Positions 6,920 through 15,446 of a stretch of 41,050 nucleotides of DNA are shown here, in pieces (position 1 is the first letter of the stretch; each line of letters starts with the position of its first letter). The position numbers were made by a program, and so were the translations under genes. The stretch covers positions 1 through 41,050 of the forward strand of contig JAUVWI010000029.1 of assembly GCA_030604195.1 (NCBI GenBank), in the 5' to 3' direction. The notes beneath the pieces were generated by a model. The model searched no databases, was not told where the DNA came from, and worked only from the letters and a program-made list of their open reading frames with translations. This DNA comes from Spirochaetales bacterium (GTDB lineage Bacteria > Spirochaetota > Spirochaetia > SZUA-6 > DRHE01).

Positions 6920-9900
6920 CTATATAACCTTGAGCATTTTGAGTATCTGCTGATCTTCGAAACCGTGCAGCATGATTGCCGAGCCCCGGCAGGTAGCGGC
7001 ACAGGCCCCGCAGCCTTTACACAGAGCTTCATTTATCACGGCAACAGCCCGTGCTTCATCTATTGTTATGGCATTATAGGCACAAACCGTTACACAGGCT
7101 GCGCAGCCGCTGCACCGTGCTTCGTTTACGTAGGATATCTTGCCGGCAGCTTCCAGGGACTCCAGGCTCAATACGGTTAGAGCCCTTGCGACCGCTGCCA
7201 TAGCCTGGGATATGGTCTCTTCCATGTCCTTGGGGTAATGGGCGAGCCCACTTAAATAGACTCCGTCAGTGGCAAACTCAACGGGTTTCAGCTTTACATG
7301 GGCTTCGAGGAAAAAATTATCGCTGTTAAGAGGAACTTTAAAAAACTGAGAAAGGGTTTCATTGTCTTTGTTGGGATCTATTCTGGAGCTGAGCACAATC
7401 AAATCGGTAGGAATTTCCAGCTTTGCTTCTAAAACAGGGTCATAAACCCTGACCTTAATTTCCCCCATTTCTTCAGTTACTTCAGGTTTTGTGTCCAGGT
7501 CGTACCTGACAAAGGTAATGCCCAATTCCCTGGCTTCGCTGTAATACTTTTCTCTAAAGCCATAGGTGCGAATATCCCGGTAAAGAATGAAGATATTGGC
7601 ATCGGGCCTTGCCTTTTTCATACGGATAGCGTTCTTGATAGCCCCCTGGCAGCAGACACGGCTGCAGTACGGATGGTCGGGCTCACGTGAGCCCACGCAC
7701 TGTATTATGACAACACTATCCGGAACTTTAAAATCAGCCGCTGAAATAAGCTCATCCAGCTCTAGAAGGGTCTTTACACAGGAGTTTTTTCCGTACAGAT
7801 ATTCGACGGGTTTGCTCTCTGAAGCGCCCGTTGCAACTATTGCCACGCCATGCTCGATTTCAAACTCTTCAGGTCCCTCTCCATTGCCCTGTTTTTTGAT
7901 CCTGGAAATGAAGTTGCCCACAAAGCCGTCGACATTTATTAACTCGCTCCATGTATAGAGATGAATTAGTTTGTTTTTACGGACCTTATCTATAAGATCA
8001 CTCAGGTATTTATTCACATCGTAGCCTGAGAGTGTTTGATCTATTTTAGAGGCTATACCTCCAAGGCTGCCTGTTTTTTCAATGAGAAAAACCTCAAAGC
8101 CCTGCTCGGCAATAGCCAGGGCGCTGGTAAGCCCGGCAAGCCCTGCGCCTACAATCAATGCTTTCTGCGTAACGGGCAGAGAAATTGATTTTAAAGGAAT
8201 TGCCAGAGCGACTTTGGTTACCGCCATACGCACCAGGTCTTTTGATTTCTCAGTGGCAGCCTCGTGCTCATGCATGTGTACCCATGAGCACTGGTCGCGG
8301 ATATTGGCCATTTCGAAAAGGTGCGGGTTCAGGCCCGCTTCACGTATGGTCTCCTGAAAGAGGGGTTCATGAGTTCGGGGAGAGCAGGATGCAATGACAA
8401 CTCTATTGAGATTGTATTCCTCAATACGCTCTTTGATACTCAGCTGTGTATCCGAAGAGCAGGTATACAGATTATCAGTTGAATAGACAACATGGGGAAG
8501 CGCTTTTGCATATTCAGCAACACCGGGAACATCAACAATACCGCCTATATTCTTGCCGCAGTGGCAGATGAACACACCGATGCGCGGGGGCTCACCCGCA
8601 ATATTTCTTTCCGGGGGCAGCTCGTGCTCAACAATCTCAGTTCCCCTTACCTCGGCTAATTGAACCATAGCCCGGGCAGCTGCGCTCGAGGCCTCTATAA
8701 CAGTTTCCGGTATATCCTTTGGCTCTGAAAATGGACCGGAAACATAGACCCCGTCACGGGTTGATGAAACCGAATCAAAGGGCTGAGTTACTGCAAAACC
8801 ATTTCCATTCAGGGAGATGGAGAATTTAGCAGCTAATTGATCAGCCTGCCGCGGCGGCTGCAGCCCTGCTGAAAGCACGACTAAGTCGAACTCTTTTGTG
8901 TTGTATCGATCGCTTTCATCCACATAACCTATGCGCAGGCTTTTTGTGTTTTCAATTTCTTCTACCCTGGAGGGGCGGCAGCGGGTGAACTCTATTCCGA
9001 GATCTTTAGCTCTCTCGTAGAAGGCGTCAAAGCCCTTACCGTGTGCCCGGATGTCCATGTAGAAAATATCACAAATTATATCCTCTTCATGCTCCCTGGT
9101 AATAATGGCTTCTTTTATGGCATACATGCAGCACACGGAAGAGCAGAAATCATTCTCGCTCTCCCTTGAGCCGACACACTGGATAAAAGCTATCCTTTTC
9201 GGCTTTGTCAAATCAGAGGGGCGCACCACCTTGCCCAGATAGGGTCCACTGGCCGAGAGTATACGCTCGAACTGGAGGCTGTTTACTACGTTGGGAAAGG
9301 TGGTAAAACCGAACTCCGGTTTCTGCACACTATCGTAGAGGCAGAATCCGGGAGAAAGGATCACGGCCCCGGTTTCGATCTCTACGATTTTATCTTCCTG
9401 GGTGTAATCGATGGCATCCGCCGGACAGGCCTGCTGGCAGATTCCACAGGTATCTAAATTGAAGTGAACACAGTTTGTACGGTCGATGACCGGTACGTTA
9501 GGCAGGGCCTGGGGAAAAGGAATATAGATTGTAGGACGCTTTTTCAGGCCCATCTCAAATTCTGAGAGCTGTTCAGACAGCGGCCTTTCGTATGCTGTTT
9601 TGAGGCGTATTGAATTGGTGGGGCAGACAAACTCGCAGGCGCCGCAGGAAATGCAGACATCACTGCCCCGGTGGTAAGGCGTGTCCACTTTGACATCAGC
9701 GCCCCTTCCTACGAAATCCGCTACTCCTACACCCATCCGTTCACGGCAAATGCGCACGCAGAGCCCGCAAAGAATACAGTCATCCTTTTCCAAAGGAAAG
9801 CGCGGCGTTTCTATACCGTAGTCCCGGGCCAGGCTCTGAAGAATTTCCACCTCCGGACAGCGGGACAGGAGCAGTTCCACAGTCAGCTTCCTGCTCTTAT

Positions 9901-10141
9901 GGACCCGTTCCGAGTCGGTCTCGATTTCGAGGCCCTCCCAGACCTCATAGTTGCAGGAGGTGACTAATTTTTTCCTTCTGCCAAGGTTGGCCTCTACAAC
10001 GCAGAGCCGGCAGCCGCCGTAGGGCTCTAAAGCTGAATTGTAGCAGAGGGTAGGGATCTTTATGTCATGCTCTTCGGCAAGTTGAAGAATAGTTTGTCCC
10101 TGGTGAGCCTCAACATCCTGTCCATTCAGCCTGATTTTCAT
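6920..10141 (-). CDS. NuoG-N / HdrA fusion: [2Fe-2S]-2x[4Fe-4S] domain plus one and a half HdrA units
   Basis: A 1073-residue giant. Residues 1-70 are a NuoG/HydA-type [2Fe-2S] domain (C33, C44, C47, C63). Residues 122-173 hold two [4Fe-4S] motifs (C122-C132, C163-C173). The NuoG His/Cys cluster between them is degenerate (SRCPEVEILQ). From about residue 193 the chain becomes HdrA, entering mid-protein at SEFEMGLKKRPTIYIPFPQALP, with CGICQQACPADAID and the CVGSRE...CSSVCC motif. A complete HdrA follows (FICHCGKNIGG; ALIVGAGLAGLTSALA; second CVGSRE...CCQGAI) and then C-terminal 2x[4Fe-4S]. The missing first part of HdrA 1 is on the NuoE fusion at 12012-12881. ATG 10141 overlaps the nuoF stop (ATGA), with AGGTT upstream. 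Role: electron hub and probable bifurcation site. Confidence 0.85.
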   Translation of the reverse strand: MKIRLNGQDVEAHQGQTILQLAEEHDIKIPTLCYNSALEPYGGCRLCVVEANLGRRKKLVTSCNYEVWEGLEIETDSERVHKSRKLTVELLLSRCPEVEILQSLARDYGIETPRFPLEKDDCILCGLCVRICRERMGVGVADFVGRGADVKVDTPYHRGSDVCISCGACEFVCPTNSIRLKTAYERPLSEQLSEFEMGLKKRPTIYIPFPQALPNVPVIDRTNCVHFNLDTCGICQQACPADAIDYTQEDKIVEIETGAVILSPGFCLYDSVQKPEFGFTTFPNVVNSLQFERILSASGPYLGKVVRPSDLTKPKRIAFIQCVGSRESENDFCSSVCCMYAIKEAIITREHEEDIICDIFYMDIRAHGKGFDAFYERAKDLGIEFTRCRPSRVEEIENTKSLRIGYVDESDRYNTKEFDLVVLSAGLQPPRQADQLAAKFSISLNGNGFAVTQPFDSVSSTRDGVYVSGPFSEPKDIPETVIEASSAAARAMVQLAEVRGTEIVEHELPPERNIAGEPPRIGVFICHCGKNIGGIVDVPGVAEYAKALPHVVYSTDNLYTCSSDTQLSIKERIEEYNLNRVVIASCSPRTHEPLFQETIREAGLNPHLFEMANIRDQCSWVHMHEHEAATEKSKDLVRMAVTKVALAIPLKSISLPVTQKALIVGAGLAGLTSALAIAEQGFEVFLIEKTGSLGGIASKIDQTLSGYDVNKYLSDLIDKVRKNKLIHLYTWSELINVDGFVGNFISRIKKQGNGEGPEEFEIEHGVAIVATGASESKPVEYLYGKNSCVKTLLELDELISAADFKVPDSVVIIQCVGSREPDHPYCSRVCCQGAIKNAIRMKKARPDANIFILYRDIRTYGFREKYYSEARELGITFVRYDLDTKPEVTEEMGEIKVRVYDPVLEAKLEIPTDLIVLSSRIDPNKDNETLSQFFKVPLNSDNFFLEAHVKLKPVEFATDGVYLSGLAHYPKDMEETISQAMAAVARALTVLSLESLEAAGKISYVNEARCSGCAACVTVCAYNAITIDEARAVAVINEALCKGCGACAATCRGSAIMLHGFEDQQILKMLKVI

Positions 10142-12009
10142 GTAACCTCTTTTATTTTCTTGATTGCATCGAAGCGGCAGATACTGTAGCAGGCGCTGCA
10201 TTTTATGCAAGTGTCCCGGGTAATAATATGGGGCTCTTTTCGTTCTCCGGAAATAGCTTCAACAGGGCACACCTTCCTGCAAGCGCCGCAGCCCGTGCAG
10301 GCGTCGCTTACTATCTCAAAGCGGAAGAGGCTCTTGCACACCCCTGCAGAACAGTATTTGTCCACAATATGGGCTTCATACTCATTTCTGAAATATTTCA
10401 GGGTGGTGAGAACAGGATTGGCCGCTGTAGAGCCCAGTGCGCAGAGAGCGGTATCCATAAGGTATTCTCCCAGCTCTTCGAGTGTGTCCAGGTCCTCTTC
10501 TTTTCCTTTTCCGGTGCATATGCGATTTAGAATCTCAAGCATGCGCCTGATTCCTTCACGGCAGGGCACGCATTTTCCGCAGGATTCCCCCTTTAGAAAA
10601 TCGAGGAAATAGCGGGCAACATCGACCATGCAGTTATCCTCATCCATGATAATCATGCCGCCCGAGCCCATCATGGAACCTGCCCTGGAGAGCTCGTCGT
10701 AGTCTACTGCCAGGTCCAGGAGTTCTTCGGGAATGCAGCCGCCCGAGGGTCCTCCCGTCTGAACAGCTTTGAAGCGCTTTCCTTTAGGGATGCCTCCCCC
10801 TATTTCAAAAATAATCTCCCTCAGAGAGATTCCCATGGGGACCTCTACCAGCCCCGTGTTGTTGATCTTGCCCACCAGTGAGAAAATCTTGGTTCCCTTG
10901 CTACCTTGAGTTCCGATTTTACCGTACCAGTCCGCTCCCCTGTTGATTATATGCGGTACATTCGCCCAGGTTTCTACATTGTTTAAGGTGGTCGGCCTGT
11001 CGTTAAGGCCGCGCTCGACCGTATGTACATACTTTGCCCTGGGCCTGCCCACCTTGCCCTCTATGGAAGCCATTAGCGCGGTCGATTCGCCGCACACAAA
11101 CGCGCCTGCCCCCTTTACAACCTTTATGTAAAAACTGCGGCCGTTGCCCATTATGTTCTTCCCTAAGAGACCATAGGATTCAGCTTGTTCTATGGCAAGG
11201 TTCAAGTGTTCAACTGCCAGGGGGTATTCGGCCCGCACGTACACATAGCCTTGCTCCGACCCGATTGCGATGGAACCTATTATCATGCCCTCGATTACTG
11301 AATGGGGGTTTCCTTCGAGCACCGATCTGTCCATATAGGCGCCGGGATCCCCTTCATCTGCATTGCAGATAATGTAGCGGATACCATCTTCGCACTCCGC
11401 ATTCCTGCAGGTTTCCCATTTTCTTCCTACAGGGAATCCTCCGCCGCCCCTGCCGCGCAGGCCGGAATTTTTTATCTCTGAAATCACATCTTCCGGCTTC
11501 ATGGAGTCGAGCACTTTAGCCAATGCTGAATAGCCTCCGATTACGATATAATCATCTATGCTTACAGGTTCGATCTCTTCATTGGCGCCAAGGATAAGGC
11601 GGTTCTGCTTCTTATAAAAAGAGATCTGCTTTCTGTTTTTCTTCTTCTCCCCACTTTGGGGGTCTTTGTAGAGGAGCCGCTCTATGATTCTATTGTTCCT
11701 GATAGTTTCTGCTACAATTTCTGAAACATCAGCGGGTTTAACCTTCTGGTAGAGTATATTCTGAGGCTTTATGATGATCATGGGCTCTATCTCACAAAAG
11801 CCCAGACAACCGGCCAGGCGCAGGGATACTGTAGATTTGAGGCCTGCTTTCTTGATTTCATCCCTAAAGGCCTGGGCAACCGGTTTGCTCCCCTTCAATA
11901 TACAGCAGGTAGCATCAGCCGAGATAATAATTTCTGTGACTTGTGAGTCTTTTTGTTTGACTAAAGAGTCTTTAAGGTTTTCAAGATCCCTGGCTTTTTT
12001 GAGCTTCAC
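10138..12009 (-). CDS. NuoF/HydB-type NADH-oxidising flavoprotein
   Basis: A 623-residue NADH dehydrogenase 51-kDa homologue of the HydB architecture. The N-terminal thioredoxin-like [2Fe-2S] domain has CC near residue 35 and AGCLGFC near 67-72. The FMN loop is GRGGGGFPVGRKWE, the NADH loop CNADEGDPGAYMDR, followed by SLBB and the N3-type cluster GESCGKCVPCREG...CALG. The C-terminal 2x[4Fe-4S] reads CTGCGACRKVCPVEAI and CIKCSACYSICRFDAI. Family role: oxidation of NAD(P)H at FMN and electron transfer through the clusters. GTG 12009 is the start, with AGGGA about 7 nt upstream and a 2-bp gap after the NuoE fusion. Its position between the two halves of a split HdrA is unusual. Confidence 0.9.
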   Translation of the reverse strand: MKLKKARDLENLKDSLVKQKDSQVTEIIISADATCCILKGSKPVAQAFRDEIKKAGLKSTVSLRLAGCLGFCEIEPMIIIKPQNILYQKVKPADVSEIVAETIRNNRIIERLLYKDPQSGEKKKNRKQISFYKKQNRLILGANEEIEPVSIDDYIVIGGYSALAKVLDSMKPEDVISEIKNSGLRGRGGGGFPVGRKWETCRNAECEDGIRYIICNADEGDPGAYMDRSVLEGNPHSVIEGMIIGSIAIGSEQGYVYVRAEYPLAVEHLNLAIEQAESYGLLGKNIMGNGRSFYIKVVKGAGAFVCGESTALMASIEGKVGRPRAKYVHTVERGLNDRPTTLNNVETWANVPHIINRGADWYGKIGTQGSKGTKIFSLVGKINNTGLVEVPMGISLREIIFEIGGGIPKGKRFKAVQTGGPSGGCIPEELLDLAVDYDELSRAGSMMGSGGMIIMDEDNCMVDVARYFLDFLKGESCGKCVPCREGIRRMLEILNRICTGKGKEEDLDTLEELGEYLMDTALCALGSTAANPVLTTLKYFRNEYEAHIVDKYCSAGVCKSLFRFEIVSDACTGCGACRKVCPVEAISGERKEPHIITRDTCIKCSACYSICRFDAIKKIKEVT

Positions 12010-12011
12010 CG

Positions 12012-12881
12012 TTAATCCCTTTTTGCATAGGTATCGATCAATTTAGGTATTCGGGACAGGGTCATGTTGCCATGATATTCCCCGTCAACCGCCACTATGG
12101 GCCCTAACGCACAGGCGCCAAGGCAGTTCACAGTTTCCAGGGTAAATAACCTGTCTTCCGTGGTCTGCCCTGCCTCTATGCTTAACAGCCTTTCGAGTTC
12201 ATCGAGCACAGGCTGGGCCCCACGAACGTGGCAGGCGGTGCCCATACAGACCTGAATAATATGGCTGCCCCTGGGTTCCAGGCTGAATGCTTTGTAGAAA
12301 CTCACAGTACCGTAGACTTCTGCATAGGGAATCTCGAGCCGCAGGCTGATCCTTCTCAACGCGGTTTCAGGAAGGTAATTGAAAGCGCTATGTGTTTCCT
12401 GGAGAATTTGGATAAGAGAGCTCCGGACAGATCCATACTGCTCGATTATCCTGTCCGTTTCAATGATCCGCTGATCAGGCTCTTCTTCGAATTTCTCAGG
12501 TATTCGGACTATATTTTGAACGGGGCAGACTGCCGTGCAGATACCGCAGCCGGTGCATTTGTCTACATCTACCGAACGGGCTTTTTTGCGGATTTTTACT
12601 TTAAAAGAGCCCGCTTTGCCCGTTATTTCTTCTACCTCGGAATATGTTAGTGTCTCTATATTTGTGTGCCTGCTCGCTTCAACGAGTTTTGGCGATACGA
12701 TGCACATGGAACAGTCATTTGTAGGAAAGGTCTTGTCCAGCTGGGTCATGGCGCCGCCGATGGATGGTCCCTGCTCCACCAGGTAGACTTTATAGCCGGA
12801 GTCAGCGAGGTCTAAAGATGATTGAATTCCCGCAATCCCGGCGCCCACAACCATTACCGAGCCGTGCTTTTTATCAGCCAT
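12012..12881 (-). CDS. HdrA N-terminal half fused to NuoE [2Fe-2S] domain
   Basis: A 289-residue fusion. Residues 1-120 are the first part of HdrA: the FAD loop VVGAGIAGIQSSLDLADSGYKVYLVE, PSIGGAMTQLDKTFPTNDCSMC and one [4Fe-4S] motif C109-C119 (CTGCGICTAVCP). From about residue 130 the sequence is a NuoE-type domain (NYLPETALRRISLRL, YGTVSFYKAF) with [2Fe-2S] ligands C212, C217, C253 and C257. HdrA would normally continue after the CP motif with IYIPFPQA-type sequence; that continuation is found 193 residues into the giant at 6920-10141. So a NuoE-NuoF-NuoG(N) set sits inside an HdrA. ATG start; hdrC lies 5 bp upstream. Function: NADH-module electron relay tied to an HdrA FAD domain. Confidence 0.85.
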   Translation of the reverse strand: MADKKHGSVMVVGAGIAGIQSSLDLADSGYKVYLVEQGPSIGGAMTQLDKTFPTNDCSMCIVSPKLVEASRHTNIETLTYSEVEEITGKAGSFKVKIRKKARSVDVDKCTGCGICTAVCPVQNIVRIPEKFEEEPDQRIIETDRIIEQYGSVRSSLIQILQETHSAFNYLPETALRRISLRLEIPYAEVYGTVSFYKAFSLEPRGSHIIQVCMGTACHVRGAQPVLDELERLLSIEAGQTTEDRLFTLETVNCLGACALGPIVAVDGEYHGNMTLSRIPKLIDTYAKRD

Positions 12882-12886
12882 ATCTT

Positions 12887-13369
12887 TTACCCATTCTCTT
12901 TTATATATTCAAGAGTTCTGTCAACGTTTTCCCGGATCTGTTCTATAGAAATATCACCTTCCTTTAGTAGTGCATAAATACAGTCCTTGCGGAATTCGTT
13001 GGCAGCAGTGGTTATTTTATCGATCTTTTCGAGCAGATTGGAGGGAGCGTATCCCTCTTTAACGGCCATGTGCCGGAGTGCGAACATGATATCGGAAAAA
13101 TCAACATCCTGTGGACAGTTGGCGGAACAGGTATAACATTGAGCGCAGAGCCAGATGACCCTGGAGCTCAATACCTGTTCACGCATGCCGAGCAGAATCA
13201 TCCTGATAATTTTTCTGGGGTTGTACTCGTGTTCAACATGAAATACGGGGCAGCCGGCAGTGCAGGTGCCGCAGGCAAAACATTTTTTAATATTTTCCCC
13301 ACCCGGTTTGGCCGCTATCTCATACTTGAAGTTGGGGTCGAGTTTGTTATCTATAACGATTTTCTCCAT
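12887..13369 (-). CDS. hdrC: HdrC-like 2x[4Fe-4S] subunit
   Basis: A 160-residue protein with two classical ferredoxin motifs, C30-C33-C36-C40 (CFACGTCTAGCP) and C75-C78-C81-C85 (CAQCYTCSANCP), and the HdrC helices (PRKIIRMILLGMREQVL; DFSDIMFALRHMAVKEG). HdrC normally delivers electrons from HdrA to the HdrB catalytic subunit. No CCG-domain HdrB exists in this window, so it may instead serve MetF/MetV, whose genes are immediately upstream (14 bp gap). Start ATG 13369 is set by AGGAATTGAT directly upstream and by the family N terminus; a longer frame would run into metF. Confidence 0.9.
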   Translation of the reverse strand: MEKIVIDNKLDPNFKYEIAAKPGGENIKKCFACGTCTAGCPVFHVEHEYNPRKIIRMILLGMREQVLSSRVIWLCAQCYTCSANCPQDVDFSDIMFALRHMAVKEGYAPSNLLEKIDKITTAANEFRKDCIYALLKEGDISIEQIRENVDRTLEYIKENG

Positions 13370-13383
13370 GATCAATTCCTTTT

Positions 13384-14325
13384 TTAAGGCCTTGGGAGTA
13401 GGCCGGCAGCTTCGACAATTTCCGGGACACGTCTTTCCCACTCTATGGCCATAAGATGTATTCCGGCCACACCTTCTATTTCCTGTAACCGCTTGATCTG
13501 CTCCACGCAGATCTTTATTCCTTCTGCAGCTTTGTCCTCAACCTTTGAGAGCCGCTCCAGGTAATAGTCCGGCACGGTAAGGCCGGCAACATTGTCCCTC
13601 ATATACTTAGCCATTCCCTCAGATTTTAAAGGTGTCAGACCGGCCATAATTTTCACCTTTTTGTGCAGGCCCCTCTCGCAAACCTGTTTCATCCATTTCT
13701 CAAAGCGCTCCATATCGTATATACATTGGGTCTGTATAAAATCGACCCCGGCATTGACTTTCTTGGCCAGCCTGATAACCCGGAACTCAAAGGGGTCGCC
13801 GAATGGATTTGCCGCACCGCCTATGAATATCCTCGGTTCTACAACAGGAGCCTTTTTGCTGTTCTTGATCTCATCTCCGCAGATAAACACCTTATCGTCC
13901 CTCATATTTTTAAGGGTCTGGATGAGCTGAATCGAGTCCATATCGAATACATTCTTTGCTGTGGAGTGGTTGCCGAATACCTGGTGGTCTCCTGTAAGGC
14001 AGAGTATGTTCTTTAATCCCAGAGCATAGGCGCCCAGAACATCGCTCTGTATGGCTATGCGGTTGCGGTCGCGGCAGGTTATCTGGATTACAGGCTCCAA
14101 TCCTTCCTGCATGGCCAATACCCCGGCGCCTATCGAAGACATTCGTACAATAGCTGTTTGATTATCGGTAATATTTACAGCATCTACATTTCCCTTTAAA
14201 TGTGCAGCCTTGGTCTTGATTATTTCAACATCGGCGCTCTTGGGCGGCCCGAGCTCAGCGGTAACCGCAAAATGTCCTGCCCTAAGAACCCGCTCTAAAT
14301 TGCTTCCCGCTTTTAATTCGCTCAT
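13384..14325 (-). CDS. metF: Methylenetetrahydrofolate reductase, MetF type
   Basis: A 313-residue TIM-barrel flavoprotein with MetF family landmarks: FAVTAELGPPKSADVE at the N terminus, VDAVNITDNQTAIVRMSS, ITCRDRNRIAIQSDVLGAYALGLKNILCLTGDH, and GVDFIQTQCIYDMERFEKWM. It should reduce 5,10-methylene-THF to 5-methyl-THF, the methyl precursor for acetyl-CoA or methionine synthesis. MetF of acetogens works with MetV and, in the Moorella type, with HdrABC-MvhD. Here metV overlaps it by 4 bp (ATGA) and hdrC follows by 14 bp. The physiological electron donor is therefore probably the Hdr/Flox machine rather than free NADH; that is inference from context. Confidence 0.93.
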   Translation of the reverse strand: MSELKAGSNLERVLRAGHFAVTAELGPPKSADVEIIKTKAAHLKGNVDAVNITDNQTAIVRMSSIGAGVLAMQEGLEPVIQITCRDRNRIAIQSDVLGAYALGLKNILCLTGDHQVFGNHSTAKNVFDMDSIQLIQTLKNMRDDKVFICGDEIKNSKKAPVVEPRIFIGGAANPFGDPFEFRVIRLAKKVNAGVDFIQTQCIYDMERFEKWMKQVCERGLHKKVKIMAGLTPLKSEGMAKYMRDNVAGLTVPDYYLERLSKVEDKAAEGIKICVEQIKRLQEIEGVAGIHLMAIEWERRVPEIVEAAGLLPRP

Positions 14326-14993
14326 AGCAACATATCTTCCCTTACAATTTTTCCGGGACCGCCGTCCCGCCCAGTGCTCCAGTCCTTAATAGGCTCATTT
14401 TCCTCGAGCCTGGAGAGTTGGCCGATAGATTTCAAGCGGTCATAGATGAGCTGCCAGCCGCAGTCAATATTCTCCGGATCTACCTCGCATTTGCCGTCCT
14501 GGGATCCGCCGCAGGGTCCGTTTAGAAGGCTCTTTGAGCACCTCGCTATAGGGCAGATGCCCCCAAACTTATCCAGGACACAATCCCCGCATCCTGCGCA
14601 GCGTTCCGTCCACATGCCCTGCTGTTCTGTAGCGCCATAAAACTTTGTGTTTAACGCGGGAAGGACTATTTTCCCCTCAAATATTTCACTGCAGAACTGC
14701 ACACCTACGCCGCAGGCCATGGAGAGCACCGCGTCGGCCTGCTTGATCTTATCTTTTACATCATCAAAGAACTCCCGGTCGCACTGCCTTTCAATTGTGT
14801 CCTCTGTAATCTCCATAGAAACACCCTTCTTTTTATTGGCCAGGCGCAGTGTAGAGGCCAGTATGCCCACTTCTTTTTCACCGCCGGCCATACACACGGT
14901 AACACAGCTCCCGCAGCCTAGAATGAGCAGGTTCTTAACCCCCTTTACCATTTCACTGATTTCTTCAAACGGTTTCTGAACAGCAGTAATCAA
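14322..14993 (-). CDS. metV: MetV, zinc/iron-sulfur partner of MetF (MTHFR C-terminal family)
   Basis: A 223-residue protein of the methylene-THF reductase C-terminal (MetV) family. It has LLILGCGSCVTVCMAGGEKEV near the N terminus and a dense cysteine region CAGCGDCVLDKFGGICPIARCSK...NGPCGGSQDGKCEVD. Such proteins bind an Fe-S cluster and zinc and form the MetVF complex. The TTG start at 14993 is chosen because GGAG lies 6 nt upstream and the family begins near ITAVQKPFEEI; a TTG at 15014 is the alternative. It overlaps metF by 4 bp, giving translational coupling. Confidence 0.9.
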   Translation of the reverse strand: MITAVQKPFEEISEMVKGVKNLLILGCGSCVTVCMAGGEKEVGILASTLRLANKKKGVSMEITEDTIERQCDREFFDDVKDKIKQADAVLSMACGVGVQFCSEIFEGKIVLPALNTKFYGATEQQGMWTERCAGCGDCVLDKFGGICPIARCSKSLLNGPCGGSQDGKCEVDPENIDCGWQLIYDRLKSIGQLSRLEENEPIKDWSTGRDGGPGKIVREDMLL

Positions 14994-15010
14994 GGTTGAC
15001 TCCTTTAATA

Positions 15011-15427
15011 TCAATTATGCCCGGCAGGCGGGCAGTCTTTTGAAAGACGGTCATTCATCTCTTTAACAATAGTCACGAATTTATAGGTATCAACAGAGGA
15101 AATGAAATCCATATGCACCCTGTTCTCATCGATGCCGGCGTTTTGCAGGGCTTTTTTAACCATTTCGACCCTTTTTTTTGCCCGGAGATTTCCACTTATA
15201 TATTTACAGTTATCTACCGGGCAGCTGAGAATCAGAACTCCGGGGTGGTCCTTTTCCAGGCACTTCAATACCATTCCGATTTCCACCTTTCCTGAGCAGG
15301 GAAGGCGTACAATATCAACGAGATCCAGGGCTGAGCTTTCACTTACGGCTGCTGCTGCCTTGTAGCTCGAGTTTTCACAACAGAAAGCAATTATTTTCTT
15401 TTTTTCGTCTTTCTTTTTTTCACTCAT
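15011..15427 (-). CDS. Divergent MvhD-family protein (second copy)
   Basis: A 138-residue MvhD/FlpD paralogue. The body aligns well with the other copy (IVRLPCSGKVEIGMVLKCL; LILSCPVDNCKYISGNLRAKKRV), but the first motif is FCCENSSY instead of FLCNWCSY. The second cysteine of the CxxC pair is thus Ser, with an additional Cys shifted two residues earlier. The [2Fe-2S] ligand set is therefore altered or relocated. The N terminus is Lys-rich (SEKKKDEKKKI). It sits between the hdrA-like gene (19 bp) and metV (17 bp), so it may link that HdrA to the MetVF reductase while the canonical copy serves Flox. ATG 15427 is clear. Confidence 0.85.
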   Translation of the reverse strand: MSEKKKDEKKKIIAFCCENSSYKAAAAVSESSALDLVDIVRLPCSGKVEIGMVLKCLEKDHPGVLILSCPVDNCKYISGNLRAKKRVEMVKKALQNAGIDENRVHMDFISSVDTYKFVTIVKEMNDRLSKDCPPAGHN

Positions 15428-15446
15428 ATCCCTTATCCGATCGAGC

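Noticed and set aside
12887..14993. A hidden HdrB near hdrC
   Set aside because: No CCG-domain pattern (paired CC with spaced CxxC) occurs in metF, metV or any other protein of the operon.
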